Source: Bdellovibrionales bacterium (lineage in GTDB: Bacteria > Bdellovibrionota > Bdellovibrionia > Bdellovibrionales > UBA1609). Taken from it: a stretch of 64,000 bases of DNA. The position numbers and the translations under genes were made by a program. The stretch covers positions 1 through 64,000 of the forward strand of contig JADZEO010000059.1 of assembly GCA_020850475.1 (NCBI GenBank), given 5' to 3'. Positions 41,510 through 51,798 of the stretch are shown in pieces (position 1 is the stretch's first letter; each line of letters starts with the position of its first letter). Under the pieces are notes generated by a model. The model saw only the letters and a list, made by a program, of their open reading frames with translations. It searched no databases and was not told the origin of the DNA.

Positions 41510-42679
41510 TCAGGGACTAATCGATGTGACGTAGGAGAATCCTCCGTTTTCAACCTTCAAAACCACGGCTGGCTTGGAGGCGTTACGTTTGTCATCGATC
41601 GTAATTTTTCCCGTCACCCCAGGATATTCTTTGGTGGCGGCCAAAGCATCGCGCAGTGCCTTGGCGTCGGTGCTGCCCGCCCGCTTGATGGCATCAAACA
41701 AGACCATCGCGGCATCGTACCCTTGCGCGGCGAGGCCATCGGGAATTTGGCCGTAGGCTTCTTTGTAGCGTTTAATAAAATTTTGCACGAGCTCGGATTT
41801 GTCGTCAGGCGAGTAATGATTCGACAAATAACTTCCTTCAACCGCCTTGCCGCCGATTTCAAACAACTTCGGAGAGTCCCAGCCATCGCCACCCAACAGT
41901 GGAGCTTTGATGCCCAACTCGCGAGCTTGGCGCGCGATCAAGCCGACTTGAGTGTAGTAACCCGGCACAAAAATAGCTTCGGGATTGAGGCCGCGAATAG
42001 CTGTTAACTGCGCCTTAAAGTCGACGTCTTTTTCGGTGTAACTCTGATCCGAAACGATTTCTCCGCCAACTTTTTTGTAAGTTTCGGTGAAAGCGTCGGC
42101 CAGACCCACGCTATAGTCCTGTCCCACGTCCCGAAGAATTGCGACCTTTTTGGCTTTGAGATTTTCGAAAGCAAATCGGGCCATCACCGCGCCCTGAAAG
42201 GGATCAATAAAACAAACGCGAAAAATATAATCGCCGATGGCCGTGACCTCAGGATTAGTCGAGCTTGGCGAAACCATGGGCACCTTATTACTTTGAGCAA
42301 TTGGTGCCATGGCTTTGCTTCGACGGCTCGCCACTTCGCCTAGAATCGCTGCCACTTTGTGTTGGTTGATCAATCGATTAGTTGCCGTGGCGGCTTCCTC
42401 TTCTTTGCCTTGATTGTCGTACTTGACGATCTCAACAATCTTGCCCAACAAGCCACCGGCTTTGTTCAGCTCATTCGTCGCCAATTCGATTCCCTGATGC
42501 GTGGAAATTCCAAAAGTTGCGGTGTCGCCAGTAAAGCTCCCCACCTCACCAATGACAATCGAACTGCCGGCGGGCTTTCCGCCCTCAGTCGTTTGGTCGC
42601 CCTTTTTGGTGCAACCCAACACGAATCCAATGGTCAGCAAAACTGCGAGAAATCTTGATGTTTTCATTCGTTCACCCAC
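41510..42679 (-). CDS. livK: branched-chain amino acid ABC transporter substrate-binding protein
   Basis: Lipoprotein signal LLTIGFVLGCTKKG; IVIGEVGSFTGDTATFGISTHQGIELATNELNKAGGLLGK. Confidence 0.9.
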   Translation of the reverse strand: MGERMKTSRFLAVLLTIGFVLGCTKKGDQTTEGGKPAGSSIVIGEVGSFTGDTATFGISTHQGIELATNELNKAGGLLGKIVEIVKYDNQGKEEEAATATNRLINQHKVAAILGEVASRRSKAMAPIAQSNKVPMVSPSSTNPEVTAIGDYIFRVCFIDPFQGAVMARFAFENLKAKKVAILRDVGQDYSVGLADAFTETYKKVGGEIVSDQSYTEKDVDFKAQLTAIRGLNPEAIFVPGYYTQVGLIARQARELGIKAPLLGGDGWDSPKLFEIGGKAVEGSYLSNHYSPDDKSELVQNFIKRYKEAYGQIPDGLAAQGYDAAMVLFDAIKRAGSTDAKALRDALAATKEYPGVTGKITIDDKRNASKPAVVLKVENGGFSYVTSISP

Positions 42680-42848
42680 ACCGATTAAAGATATTGTGGC
42701 CGCTATTATGTCCTGACCGGACCTGCCAGGTCCAGCTCTTGTGAACTTCCTGCACTCTGCGTAATGGTGGGGCGTGTGAAAGATGGTGCTTTCGAGAGAA
42801 GGGCCAGGGGCGACTTCAATCGCCGCCCCACCCTATCGTGATTCTGAA

Positions 42849-43433
42849 TTACTTCTTAGTTACAGTAGCAACTACCGCCCAAGTCCAAGACTCTTTGTAT
42901 ACGAGCTCTTCGGTGCAATTGGGGTCGGGAGAACCAGCCTCTCCGATGATCGGGCAAATCTTAGAGTTGGCCATGTCGACGATTTGGATCGTTTTCTTGA
43001 CCGTTTGAACGTCCAAAGAAAACTTCGATTTGCCGAACTCGCGGTTGACGTTGGAGAACGGGTGTTTCCAGCTGGGGTAAACTGACTTGAGCAACTCAAC
43101 TTCATCAGCTGAAAGATCAGTTACATCAAAGGTCACAGACGCCTGACCACGCTCGTTCGCCGGACGGAAGGTGTCACTGTAGGAAAGGAAAACTTTGATT
43201 ACGGGTTTGCTGGCAACAACAACGGTCTCTTCGCAAACGTTGCCGGCCTCGCCGCCCTCAACGCAACCAGGAATTGGACGCGTCATGGTCTCGGTAGGAA
43301 TAAGAGCATAGGCAGCACCATCCAAAGTGACGCGGCTTACACCTGTGTTAAAGGAAACAGACTTGCTTGCTCCTGCAAAGGCAGAAGAGGCAGCGACAAA
43401 TGCAATTGCCGCAATGATCATCTTAGCTTTCAT
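42849..43433 (-). CDS. secreted protein, paralogue A
   Basis: Signal peptide plus RPIPGCVEGGEAGNVCEETVVV; similar throughout to 43714-44325. Confidence 0.7.
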   Translation of the reverse strand: MKAKMIIAAIAFVAASSAFAGASKSVSFNTGVSRVTLDGAAYALIPTETMTRPIPGCVEGGEAGNVCEETVVVASKPVIKVFLSYSDTFRPANERGQASVTFDVTDLSADEVELLKSVYPSWKHPFSNVNREFGKSKFSLDVQTVKKTIQIVDMANSKICPIIGEAGSPDPNCTEELVYKESWTWAVVATVTKK

Positions 43434-43713
43434 ATTAATACCCCCGGATTTCCGGTTAATTGGTTATTGATTCGAGCGGCACCATAAGGCCAAGTTGAAC
43501 GCTCATCAATTTTTTTTCACAAATAGAAGAATTTCTTTTCACGTCTCAATTTGTCCCGCCACGTCACGCGACCGTCGAATGTTCACGCGCGCTGTGAATT
43601 TTTAGTGAGCTTCAATGGAAAAAAAATGGCCAGCACCACGCAGTGCTGACCATTAAATAACGCTCTCAACTTCACACTCACACCAAGTTCAAACTCAGCA
43701 CGAGCGGAGCGGA

Positions 43714-44325
43714 TTATTTTTTTGTTACAGTTGCTTCAACCGCATTGGTCCAAGACTCTTTGTAAACCAACTCTTCACGGCAATTGGGATCTGGCAAACC
43801 CACTTCGCCAATGATCGGGCAGATTTTTGATTTTTGCATGTCAACGATGCGAATCGTTTTGCGAACGGTCTTCACCTCTAGAGTAAAGTTCTCGGCCGCA
43901 AACTGGCGGTTCACGTTGGAGAAGGGGTGCTTCCAGCCTGGGTAAACCGACTTGAGCAACTCCACTTGAGCGGCAGAAAAATCCGCGACATCAAAAGTAA
44001 CTGAACTATAGGGGCGCTCGTTGGACGGGAAAAAGGTGTCACTGTAGCTCAGGTAAACACGAATCACCGGTTGGCTTTCGACCACTACTGTTTCTTCGCA
44101 GACATTACCGGCTTCGCCACCTTCCACACAGCCAGGGATCGGGCGAGTCACGGTTTTTGTGGGAATCAAATCATATTGCGCATCTTCGAGAGAAAAATTG
44201 TAGACGCCGGTATTAAAGCTGAGTGTTTTGCTGACGCTGGCAGAAGCTGAGCCCACAAAGGCAAGAGTCAAAGCGATCATCATCATTTTAGTTTTCATCA
44301 ATCCCCCCGGGTTTGACCGAATCAT
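43714..44325 (-). CDS. secreted protein, paralogue B
   Basis: Shares RPIPGCVEGGEAGNVCEETVVV, LSYSDTF, VELLKSVYP.WKHPFSNVNR and SKICPIIGE with paralogue A. Confidence 0.7.
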   Translation of the reverse strand: MIRSNPGGLMKTKMMMIALTLAFVGSASASVSKTLSFNTGVYNFSLEDAQYDLIPTKTVTRPIPGCVEGGEAGNVCEETVVVESQPVIRVYLSYSDTFFPSNERPYSSVTFDVADFSAAQVELLKSVYPGWKHPFSNVNRQFAAENFTLEVKTVRKTIRIVDMQKSKICPIIGEVGLPDPNCREELVYKESWTNAVEATVTKK

Positions 44326-44528
44326 GGTTTTTGGTTTGTTTCGGCGCGGACCTTATTGCAGTAGTACAGATGATTCAACCGAGATTGACCAACAAAATTT
44401 TTTCCTCACCTGTCTTGAGAAGGAGAAATCCCCGCTCACGAAAGTCGTGAAATTGTATTCGAACTAAACCCCACACCTCTCTCACAACTTTTGTGCAAGT
44501 ATCACTTCCCTCTCGAGGAAAACGAGCT

Positions 44529-44816
44529 ATGATAATTGTTATGTTAAGATGTTTAGGTAAATTTCTTTTTGTGACGACTCTCGTGGGCTGTGCTTCCGCA
44601 CCCAAATCGATGACCACGGCGCCGACGCCTTCGTCACCACCAGAAGACCTCGTCTCCGTCGCTGCCGCGATTGAACTTGCGCGGAGTGCATACACAGCAG
44701 GTTGTGTTCGCACCTACAACGAACGCGCGGAGAAAGGCCACTTCGCCCAATGCCGAGCGGCCGCTGATGTCTATGTTGAAAGTGAAGTCGTGGGAATTAT
44801 TCGCGGTAAACGCTAG
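44529..44816 (+). CDS. small lipoprotein
   Basis: MIIVMLRCLGKFLFVTTLVGCASAPK lipobox. Confidence 0.55.
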   Translation: MIIVMLRCLGKFLFVTTLVGCASAPKSMTTAPTPSSPPEDLVSVAAAIELARSAYTAGCVRTYNERAEKGHFAQCRAAADVYVESEVVGIIRGKR

Positions 44817-45125
44817 ACGGAATCGCGAAAACCAAACCAAAATTCTAGGGAAAGTATTGGAGTCCTTCGATTATCAGGACCGCAGAAGCTAGACTCAGTA
44901 TCGCAATGAGAAAAAGCTGTCGGTGCATAGGCTCCTCATACATTCAGTAAAGCGCCTGTTCCAAGATATTCATCGTCAGAGGCCGCACCGAGGTCGAGTC
45001 CCCTTCTCTAAATGAGTCGCCAAGCTAGCGCCACAACGAGGTTTTCTCAATTTTAGAGGCCCGTAACGTGGCATTTCGGCAACAGTTGATTGAGACGGTG
45101 GGAGGACTTGTGCTATATACCTGGG

Positions 45126-45488
45126 CAGCGGAATTGTGGGCTCTCGCTCAGTCTTAGGACTGAGAGGAAAGTCCGGACTCCATATGGCAGCGCAAGGGGT
45201 AACGCCCCTCCACCGCAAGGTGAGGAACAGTGGAACAGAGAGAATGTCCGGGGCAGTGATCCTTAGGCCGGGAACGGGAAGCTTAAGGGGAGCCGCTGGA
45301 GTGAAAACAGCCAAACTCTGCGCGGAGCAAGGCCAAATAGGGAAACGATAGAGCGCGGCCAGCGCAAAGTTTCCGGGTAGGCCGCTTAAGGGTGACAGTA
45401 ATGGCACTCTCAGAGGAATGACAGCCTCACAGACAAAATGCATCGTTTTGTTTGTCAGACAGAATCCGGCTTAGAGCAAATCCGTGAC
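45126..45488 (+). ncRNA. rnpB: RNase P RNA (bacterial class A)
   Basis: Conserved GAGAGGAAAGTCCGGACTCC near the 5' end and GACAGAATCCGGCTTA near the 3' end, plus AGGCCGCTTAAGGGTGACAGTAATGGCACTC; boundaries approximate. Confidence 0.88.
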
Positions 45489-45499
45489 GATGCTTTTAT

Positions 45500-45532
45500 G
45501 AGGCGGGTGTTACAGCCCGCCTCTCTTTTTTT
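45500..45532 (+). terminator. Rho-independent terminator after rnpB
   Basis: GAGGCGGG-TGTTACA-GCCCGCCTC followed by TCTTTTTTT. Confidence 0.85.
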
Positions 45533-45575
45533 GCCTTTGATCGCCGGCCTCATTCCGTCGGTTCCGCCGCGAGAC

Positions 45576-45884
45576 TCAGTCTCGATTGCCAAAGACGGTC
45601 GACTCGAGCTTCATCATGGCTTGAATTTTGTCGTGCAACAGGATTTTTAGTGAATCTCGCAAATAGGTTTCGACATCTTGGTCGGTACTTCCGGTGTTGG
45701 AGATGATTTTGTCGTAAATGGCGCGAGTTTCTTCCGAAACACTGAGCGTAATCTTATGGTCGCTCAGATAATCATCTAATAAGTCGCGGATGAGGCCACT
45801 GAGGTTCAAACCCCGGTCTGCCAGAACTCGAGCTTGGTCTTCTCTAATCATCAGACTGATTCGCTTTAACGCCGCGTCTTTCAT
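45576..45884 (-). CDS. ribbon-helix-helix-like regulator
   Basis: ISLMIREDQARVLADRGLNLSGLIRDLLDDYLSD suggests a CopG/RHH-like N-terminus; divergent from the PspC gene. Confidence 0.5.
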   Translation of the reverse strand: MKDAALKRISLMIREDQARVLADRGLNLSGLIRDLLDDYLSDHKITLSVSEETRAIYDKIISNTGSTDQDVETYLRDSLKILLHDKIQAMMKLESTVFGNRD

Positions 45885-46016
45885 TGCATCACCATTTTGA
45901 CTAATAATTACAATATCTTATGTATTCTTAAGTCCATAATATAGAACCACACGATCTTACCACCATTATGCATTATTTTACAAATTTTTCTTGCAGTATG
46001 TATCATTATTCACTAT

Positions 46017-46032
46017 TATGTACGAATACATA
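46017..46032. promoter_or_regulatory. inverted repeat TATGTA-CGAA-TACATA, candidate operator
   Basis: Perfect 6-bp arms 33 bp upstream of the PspC gene; more TATG(T/C)A half sites at 45918, 45965 and 45997. Confidence 0.45.
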
Positions 46033-46064
46033 TTAACACATAACCTTAAGAAGGGGACAAAGAA

Positions 46065-46478
46065 ATGAAATGGGAAGAGTGGACGACGAAAGAAAAGTGG
46101 GTGCGGTCCAACGACGGCTGGCTCGCTGGTGTTTGCCAAGGGCTGGCAGTTCGATTTGGGGTTGAACCCTGGATCATGCGAGCCGCCTGGTTGGCGAGCA
46201 TTGTCTTTCTCGGATTTGGAGTTTTGGTCTACATCCTGTTGGCCTTAACTCTCCCCCGCGAAGATCAGCTTCACTCGAGCCACCAAGAAAAGTTCCTCGG
46301 CGTCTGCAGAAAAATCAGCCTCCGCACGGGCTTTGATGTGGGTCTTGTTCGATTCATCACAGCGTTTTTGGCGGTGAGTTCGTTTGGCGCCACGATGGTC
46401 GGGTACTTGGTACTTTATTTTGTCCTTCCCGACACCGTCAGCGAGAGTGCGGTCCAGGACTCCGGGAGGACATTATGA
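46065..46478 (+). CDS. PspC-domain protein with two PspC-like repeats
   Basis: WLAGVCQGLAVRFGVEPWIMRAAWL...LVYILLALTLP and FLGVCRKISLRTGFDVGLVRFITAFL...LVLYFVLPD. Confidence 0.8.
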   Translation: MKWEEWTTKEKWVRSNDGWLAGVCQGLAVRFGVEPWIMRAAWLASIVFLGFGVLVYILLALTLPREDQLHSSHQEKFLGVCRKISLRTGFDVGLVRFITAFLAVSSFGATMVGYLVLYFVLPDTVSESAVQDSGRTL

Positions 46479-47185
46479 ACCTCGCAGCTCGCTTCCGCCT
46501 TTTGTGGACTGGCTTTTGGAGCAACTTACTTGGCGGCACGGAGAATCGGCACCCCGAACTACTGAATTCGGGCCTCATTGAGGACCACCAGCGCCAACTG
46601 CATCGGCTGCGTGAGGCGCTGGCGGAATTGATCTTTCAACGCAAGCGCATTGAGCACCGCCTGGCCGAACTGGCTGAGCAGGAAACTCAACTCAAGGCCG
46701 ATTTGCAAACCGCGGCCACCGATGATCGCGATGAAATCGCCCTCGAGCTGATCGCGAGGATCGAACGGATCGTGACTGAGGTTCAACAATTGGCTGAGCA
46801 AAAAATGAAGATGGACGCCGACATTGAGGCCGCTCGCCAAACTGAAGTGGCCCTCGCCCGAGAGACGCAACAACTGCGGCAAAAACTCGAGTCTCTCGGC
46901 TCCCGCCACCGTTTTTTACAAATGCGTAAGGAGTTAAAGGGAAACATCGACTCGGCGGGCCGGTTAACCGTGGCGACCGCCCAGGGTCTCGGTCGTATTC
47001 GCGATCGGATTTTACGTCTCGAAGCTGACATTGAAGCCATGGGCGACAAACCCGATCACGTCGAGCAAGAGCTACAGAAAATGCGCTCGGAACGCCAACG
47101 ACAAAAGCACGCCGAGATTTTACGACGAATCAAAGTCGGACTTAAACCTCAGACCGTCACCCGCGCCTTGGCGCCGATCTCCTAA
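46475..47185 (+). CDS. PspA/IM30-like coiled-coil protein
   Basis: Long coiled coil, ATGA overlap with the PspC gene. Confidence 0.6.
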   Translation: MNLAARFRLLWTGFWSNLLGGTENRHPELLNSGLIEDHQRQLHRLREALAELIFQRKRIEHRLAELAEQETQLKADLQTAATDDRDEIALELIARIERIVTEVQQLAEQKMKMDADIEAARQTEVALARETQQLRQKLESLGSRHRFLQMRKELKGNIDSAGRLTVATAQGLGRIRDRILRLEADIEAMGDKPDHVEQELQKMRSERQRQKHAEILRRIKVGLKPQTVTRALAPIS

Positions 47186-47202
47186 GAAAGGGAGTTAAAT
47201 AG

Positions 47203-47736
47203 ATGGCACAAACCCAATTGAAAGTAAAAAACGACAAGAACGGCCTCGTGCTGGCCCTCACCGCGGGAATTTTGTTGATCAAGGGCTGGTTCTTTCTCGG
47301 CGTCTTGGTGGTGGCAATGGCGGTGAAGCGGTTGTTCTATTGGACTGAGGAAACGAGCGAGCCTCTAACTACCGCTTGGAGCCCGACGGGCACGAGCGCT
47401 GCCGTGGACAGTCAGAAGTGGGGCTTACGGATCCCTCATGATCCCGAAGTCCGCGACTTACTCGATCGAGTTTATCGTCGGTACAATGTTGGACAGCGGC
47501 GGTACCCTCACCTTCGAGAAACCTTTGATCAACTCATTGCCTCGATGTGGGAGAATTTGAGTCTCACGGAAGATCCAAGAGACTGGAAATGGGTCTTGCG
47601 GGAGCTGCTCAAAGAGTGGCCGATCAAGGCCGACGTTCACATGAATGATTTAAAGCAAAAAATTCGCGACGCCAGACTCGCGGCTCAACAATGGAGTGAA
47701 GCACGCCACGAAGCCTGGGGTCTCAATTCCCAATAA
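47203..47736 (+). CDS. membrane protein in Psp-like operon
   Basis: TM LALTAGILLIKGWFFLGVLVVAMAV; SD GGGAG. Confidence 0.55.
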   Translation: MAQTQLKVKNDKNGLVLALTAGILLIKGWFFLGVLVVAMAVKRLFYWTEETSEPLTTAWSPTGTSAAVDSQKWGLRIPHDPEVRDLLDRVYRRYNVGQRRYPHLRETFDQLIASMWENLSLTEDPRDWKWVLRELLKEWPIKADVHMNDLKQKIRDARLAAQQWSEARHEAWGLNSQ

Positions 47737-47819
47737 TCCCTTCCCCTATCGTCCCCTCGATACACCGGGCGTCCCGCGCTTCCTTCGCGGGCGCCCGGCC
47801 TTCCCTTCCCCGATCGCGG

Positions 47820-48854
47820 TTAGCTCCGCTTGCGGGCATAGACCAAAAGCTCTGCGCCCTGCCGATTAGGAACTGACTTACGCCACCGGGTCCAATACAA
47901 AAATTCGAAGTGCGCTTTTAGCCGCTCACGCACCTCCCACTCACTCCCGCCAAAGGGCGGCCCCAGTCGTTTGTCTGTGGCAAAAAACACGCCGAGCAAG
48001 TGTCCCCCGTCGACCAAAACTCGCTTCCAAACGCGGATCAGCTCATTGCGGCGGACTGGATTTACGGCGCAATAACAAGTGTGTTCAAAAATCACATCGA
48101 AGCTGTTGGTGAAGGTGTCGGGCAACTTAAAGACATCCGCCACCTGGAATTCCAAATGGGGAATTTGGCCGTATCGTTCTTGCGCCACGCGAATTGCCTC
48201 GGGCGAAAAATCAAAGCCGGTTACCACATGACCTTGCCGAGCCAAATAGGCGGCGTCATTTCCCGCCCCACAGCCGGGAACTAAAATGCGCGATTTAGGA
48301 AGCTTGATTTTGGCAAGAGTCTCCACCAAGACCGGCGTTGGCTCGGCGAGGTCCCACGGCGTATCTTTTTCCTGGTAACGATGACTCCAAAACTCGGCCC
48401 GATTAACTTCCGGCTCAGTGAGCAGCCACGGTGGGATCTGGTAGACAACTCCGTTGGCGGTGATGGACTCGTCGTCATAATCATCGAGGATGCGGAAAAA
48501 TTCACTTTGCGCAGGACGAGACATAACAAACGGGACCCCACTGAGGATTGAACCGTGAAAGCGGTCCCATTCGTCGAGTGACAAAGTCGACAACTTGAAC
48601 TGGGCGCGATATCCGTAAGGAAACAAGAGTTCCCATTCATCGCCGTCTCTTTTTTCGACCTGCTTTGCTACCAAGGGTTCGTCAAAGGCCTCCACCCAAA
48701 CTTGATGGCCTTCGATCGTCAAGAAACAGCGCCCGCGTTCCTCGCGAACAATTTGTGCGAGCAGGGTGCGGCCATAGTCTTCGTCGGTAACCCGCAAACC
48801 ATTGGAGAGAAAGTAGCCTTCTTCATCGATCTGAGTGAAGCGCTCCAAACTCAT
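47820..48854 (-). CDS. SAM-dependent methyltransferase (TPMT-like domain, C-terminal)
   Basis: FWSHRYQEKDTPWDLAEPTPVLVETL, RILVPGCGAGNDAAYLARQGHVVTGFDFSPEAI. Confidence 0.8.
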   Translation of the reverse strand: MSLERFTQIDEEGYFLSNGLRVTDEDYGRTLLAQIVREERGRCFLTIEGHQVWVEAFDEPLVAKQVEKRDGDEWELLFPYGYRAQFKLSTLSLDEWDRFHGSILSGVPFVMSRPAQSEFFRILDDYDDESITANGVVYQIPPWLLTEPEVNRAEFWSHRYQEKDTPWDLAEPTPVLVETLAKIKLPKSRILVPGCGAGNDAAYLARQGHVVTGFDFSPEAIRVAQERYGQIPHLEFQVADVFKLPDTFTNSFDVIFEHTCYCAVNPVRRNELIRVWKRVLVDGGHLLGVFFATDKRLGPPFGGSEWEVRERLKAHFEFLYWTRWRKSVPNRQGAELLVYARKRS

Positions 48855-49387
48855 TGGGCCGGGGTTTCTGTCGGTGGCTCAGGTTGGGCTGGGGGTTGCG
48901 GTTGAACTTCAGGGGGTGGCTCCGGCGCGGCAGAGGTCGTCTCCTCGGCCTCGGATTCGTTACCGCGGGGATCGACTTTGAGGGGCTCTTTGAAATCGAT
49001 GCGGTTATTCAAGATATAAAGCTCATCGAAATTCCAAAAATCATATTCTTCGTCGGTGTTGCTGTCGCGATTAAGGATCGCGTACCCTTCGATTTCCACG
49101 CGGGCAGGGCCGACTGATTCAGCGTTGTCTTCAAAGGAGTAAATAAACGAGGCTTTGACCTGGTTTTTTTTTATATTTTCCGTCCAAAAGCGCTCAAAGC
49201 GGAGGTTCTTAGATTGGGGCAGATTTTCCTGAATGTAATCGCTGATAACTCGTTTGAGATCATCCTGAATGCCAATATGAACATTCTCAGACACATTGGC
49301 CGGATCATGAACGAGTGACCAACTCCAATGCATTGCAACGAGAAAAACCAACAAACTCAGATATTTCATTCCCTGATCCTTCCACAC
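48851..49387 (-). CDS. secreted protein with Pro/Glu-rich C-terminal tail
   Basis: Signal LSLLVFLVAMHWSWS; C-terminal APEPPPEVQPQPPAQPEPPTETPAQ. Confidence 0.6.
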   Translation of the reverse strand: MWKDQGMKYLSLLVFLVAMHWSWSLVHDPANVSENVHIGIQDDLKRVISDYIQENLPQSKNLRFERFWTENIKKNQVKASFIYSFEDNAESVGPARVEIEGYAILNRDSNTDEEYDFWNFDELYILNNRIDFKEPLKVDPRGNESEAEETTSAAPEPPPEVQPQPPAQPEPPTETPAQ

Positions 49388-49442
49388 AGAGTATGCATAG
49401 TCACTTGAGAACTCTACTTTAGGTTCATGGCGCGGACAACCG

Positions 49443-50078
49443 TTGCCCGCCCTTAGGGAAAGAACTGTGACTGGCGGCCGTCGTAAACGAATTTGGATGG
49501 AGCTTGGTTCTGAAGTTTTGAACCGAGCCTGGGAATTAAAGGGGAAACTCGAAACCGAGCTTCACTCCCCCTTCTGGCAGGAGGTCATCGCGCGACCTCG
49601 CCAACTTTTGTACTGGGCCGAAAACCTAAGCCCTGAGCTCACTCGGCGCGCATTAAGCTACGCGTCAGTCGCCCGGCTCCCCGGCACCACCGGACCCACT
49701 TTTGAAATCACGGATTGGTCCCAGGACGGACTCGCGGTGGCACTTAAGGCTCCCGCGCAAAGTGAATTATCAATGGCGGAGCTCACGCAGTTTGCCGAAA
49801 GGGTCCTTCGACTTTATTGGGAACGGCATTTTTTAGGCCCTGCCGACCAACTCACGCTGAGATCCGCCCACCTTGAAAAGCTCGGCAGTTGGAGTGGCAC
49901 CCTGCAACTTCGCCTTGGCATGAATCACCTGATGCGCGAAAAGCTGCGCATCGCTGCGGCCCGCACCGACGGTGAGGCCGTGTTGGATATCTCGATCCCT
50001 GTTTTTAGCGAACAAAGCCTCCAAGTTGGCGAATGTAGTTTTGAGCTCGCTTGGACGGCCCGCCCCGCCCTGGAGTAA
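49443..50078 (+). CDS. hypothetical protein
   Basis: Uninterrupted ORF on the same strand as the downstream catabolic cluster; start uncertain. Confidence 0.5.
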   Translation: MPALRERTVTGGRRKRIWMELGSEVLNRAWELKGKLETELHSPFWQEVIARPRQLLYWAENLSPELTRRALSYASVARLPGTTGPTFEITDWSQDGLAVALKAPAQSELSMAELTQFAERVLRLYWERHFLGPADQLTLRSAHLEKLGSWSGTLQLRLGMNHLMREKLRIAAARTDGEAVLDISIPVFSEQSLQVGECSFELAWTARPALE

Positions 50079-50188
50079 GCGCAGCTTCGTTTGGCGCAAC
50101 ATGGCCACGGTTTTAGGTTTGTCATCGGCAGAGGCCTTAAGTAAAACAAAATCTCGGTTTCAGATCAGGCTTTTACCAAGGTGTACAG

Positions 50189-51796
50189 ATGTCTACGCTG
50201 CAGTCCCGCATTAATCCCAAGAGCTCAGAGTTTCAGGCCAATGCTGAGCAAATGCGTATGCTTATGAAAAAGCATGCGGCCCAGCTGGCGGAGATCGAAA
50301 AAGGTGGCGGAGACGAAGCCCGTCGGCGCCACGAATCTCGCGGTAAACTCTTTGTCCGTGAACGGGTCAAACGTCTCATCGATCCCGGGACTCAGTTTTT
50401 GGAATTTTCGGCCTTTGCGGCATGTGACTTGTACAGTGGTTCAGCTCCTTCGGCTGGCGTCATCACGGGTATCGGAGTTGTTCAGGGTCACGAGTGTTTG
50501 ATCGTGGCAAACGACGCAACCGTAAAAGGCGGTAGCTATCTGCCAATGACGGTTAAGAAACATGTGCGCGCCCAGGAGATCGCTCTTGAAAACGGGCTGC
50601 CGTGTATTTACCTCGTCGATAGTGGCGGAGCTTTTTTACCCCTGCAAGCCGAAGTCTTTCCCGACCGCGATCATTTTGGCCGCATTTTTTATAATCAGGC
50701 GCGCCTCTCGGCGGCGCAAATCCCGCAGATCTCAGTCGTCATGGGTAGCTGCACGGCGGGAGGGGCTTATGTCCCAGCGATGAGTGACGAGAACGTCATC
50801 GTCAAAGGCAACGGCACGATTTTTTTGGGTGGCCCCCCGCTCGTCAAAGCGGCAACCGGTGAAGAGGTCACCGCCGAAGAACTGGGCGGCGCCCAAGTGC
50901 ACTGTGAAGTCAGCGGTGTAACTGATCACTTTGCGGAAAATGATGAGCACGGACTTGAAATCGCTCGCAGTATTCTGGCTCATCTCAATCGCAAGAAAAA
51001 TATTCCGGTGCAAGCTCAGGCCGTCGAAGACCCCCTCTACTCTGCCGACGAAATTTACGGGGTGATTCCACGCGATCATCGCGTTCCGTATGACGTTCGC
51101 GAAATCATCGCCCGAGTCGTGGATGGCAGCGCCCTTCACGAGTTCAAAGCGAACTTTGGCACCACGGTCGTCACCGGTTTTGCGCACATTTGGGGCTACC
51201 CCGTCGGGATTATCGCCAACAATGGTGTGCTGTTTAGTGAGAGTGCTATCAAAGCTGCGCATTTTGTAGAGTTGTGCGACCAGCGCGGAATTCCGCTCAT
51301 CTTTTTGCAAAACATCACCGGCTTTATGGTGGGCAAGAAGTACGAAAACGAGGGGATTGCTAAGCATGGCGCGAAGATGGTGATGGCCGTCAGCACCACT
51401 CGTGTTCCCAAATTTACCGTGGTCATTGGCGGCTCACACGGTGCCGGCAATTACGGGATGTGCGGTCGCGCCTACCAACCGCGACAACTTTGGATGTGGC
51501 CCAACAGTCGCATCTCAGTGATGGGCGGCGAGCAGGCCGCCAATGTCTTGTTGCGAGTAAAACTCGATCAAATGGAAAAAGACGGACTCACGATGTCTCC
51601 TCAGGAGCAGGCCGAATTCAAAGCTCCTATTTTAGAAAAATACGAAAAAGAGAGTTCTCCGTACTACTCGAGTTCTCGGATTTGGGATGACGGCGTCATT
51701 GACCCCGCCGACACCCGCCGCGTTCTGGCCTTGGGCTTGAGTGCGAGCTTCAATCGCCCGTGGCCAGAGCAGACCAAGGGCGTCTTCAGAATGTAA
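50189..51796 (+). CDS. acyl-CoA carboxylase beta subunit (methylcrotonyl-CoA type likely)
   Basis: [74 protein letters not shown]. Confidence 0.88.
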   Translation: MSTLQSRINPKSSEFQANAEQMRMLMKKHAAQLAEIEKGGGDEARRRHESRGKLFVRERVKRLIDPGTQFLEFSAFAACDLYSGSAPSAGVITGIGVVQGHECLIVANDATVKGGSYLPMTVKKHVRAQEIALENGLPCIYLVDSGGAFLPLQAEVFPDRDHFGRIFYNQARLSAAQIPQISVVMGSCTAGGAYVPAMSDENVIVKGNGTIFLGGPPLVKAATGEEVTAEELGGAQVHCEVSGVTDHFAENDEHGLEIARSILAHLNRKKNIPVQAQAVEDPLYSADEIYGVIPRDHRVPYDVREIIARVVDGSALHEFKANFGTTVVTGFAHIWGYPVGIIANNGVLFSESAIKAAHFVELCDQRGIPLIFLQNITGFMVGKKYENEGIAKHGAKMVMAVSTTRVPKFTVVIGGSHGAGNYGMCGRAYQPRQLWMWPNSRISVMGGEQAANVLLRVKLDQMEKDGLTMSPQEQAEFKAPILEKYEKESSPYYSSSRIWDDGVIDPADTRRVLALGLSASFNRPWPEQTKGVFRM

Positions 51797-51798
51797 GG

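Noticed and set aside
41315-42007. 230-aa plus-strand ORF
   Set aside because: Antisense across livH/livK; shadow ORF with no recognisable domain.
45136-45351. 71-aa ORF
   Set aside because: Lies within the RNase P RNA gene.
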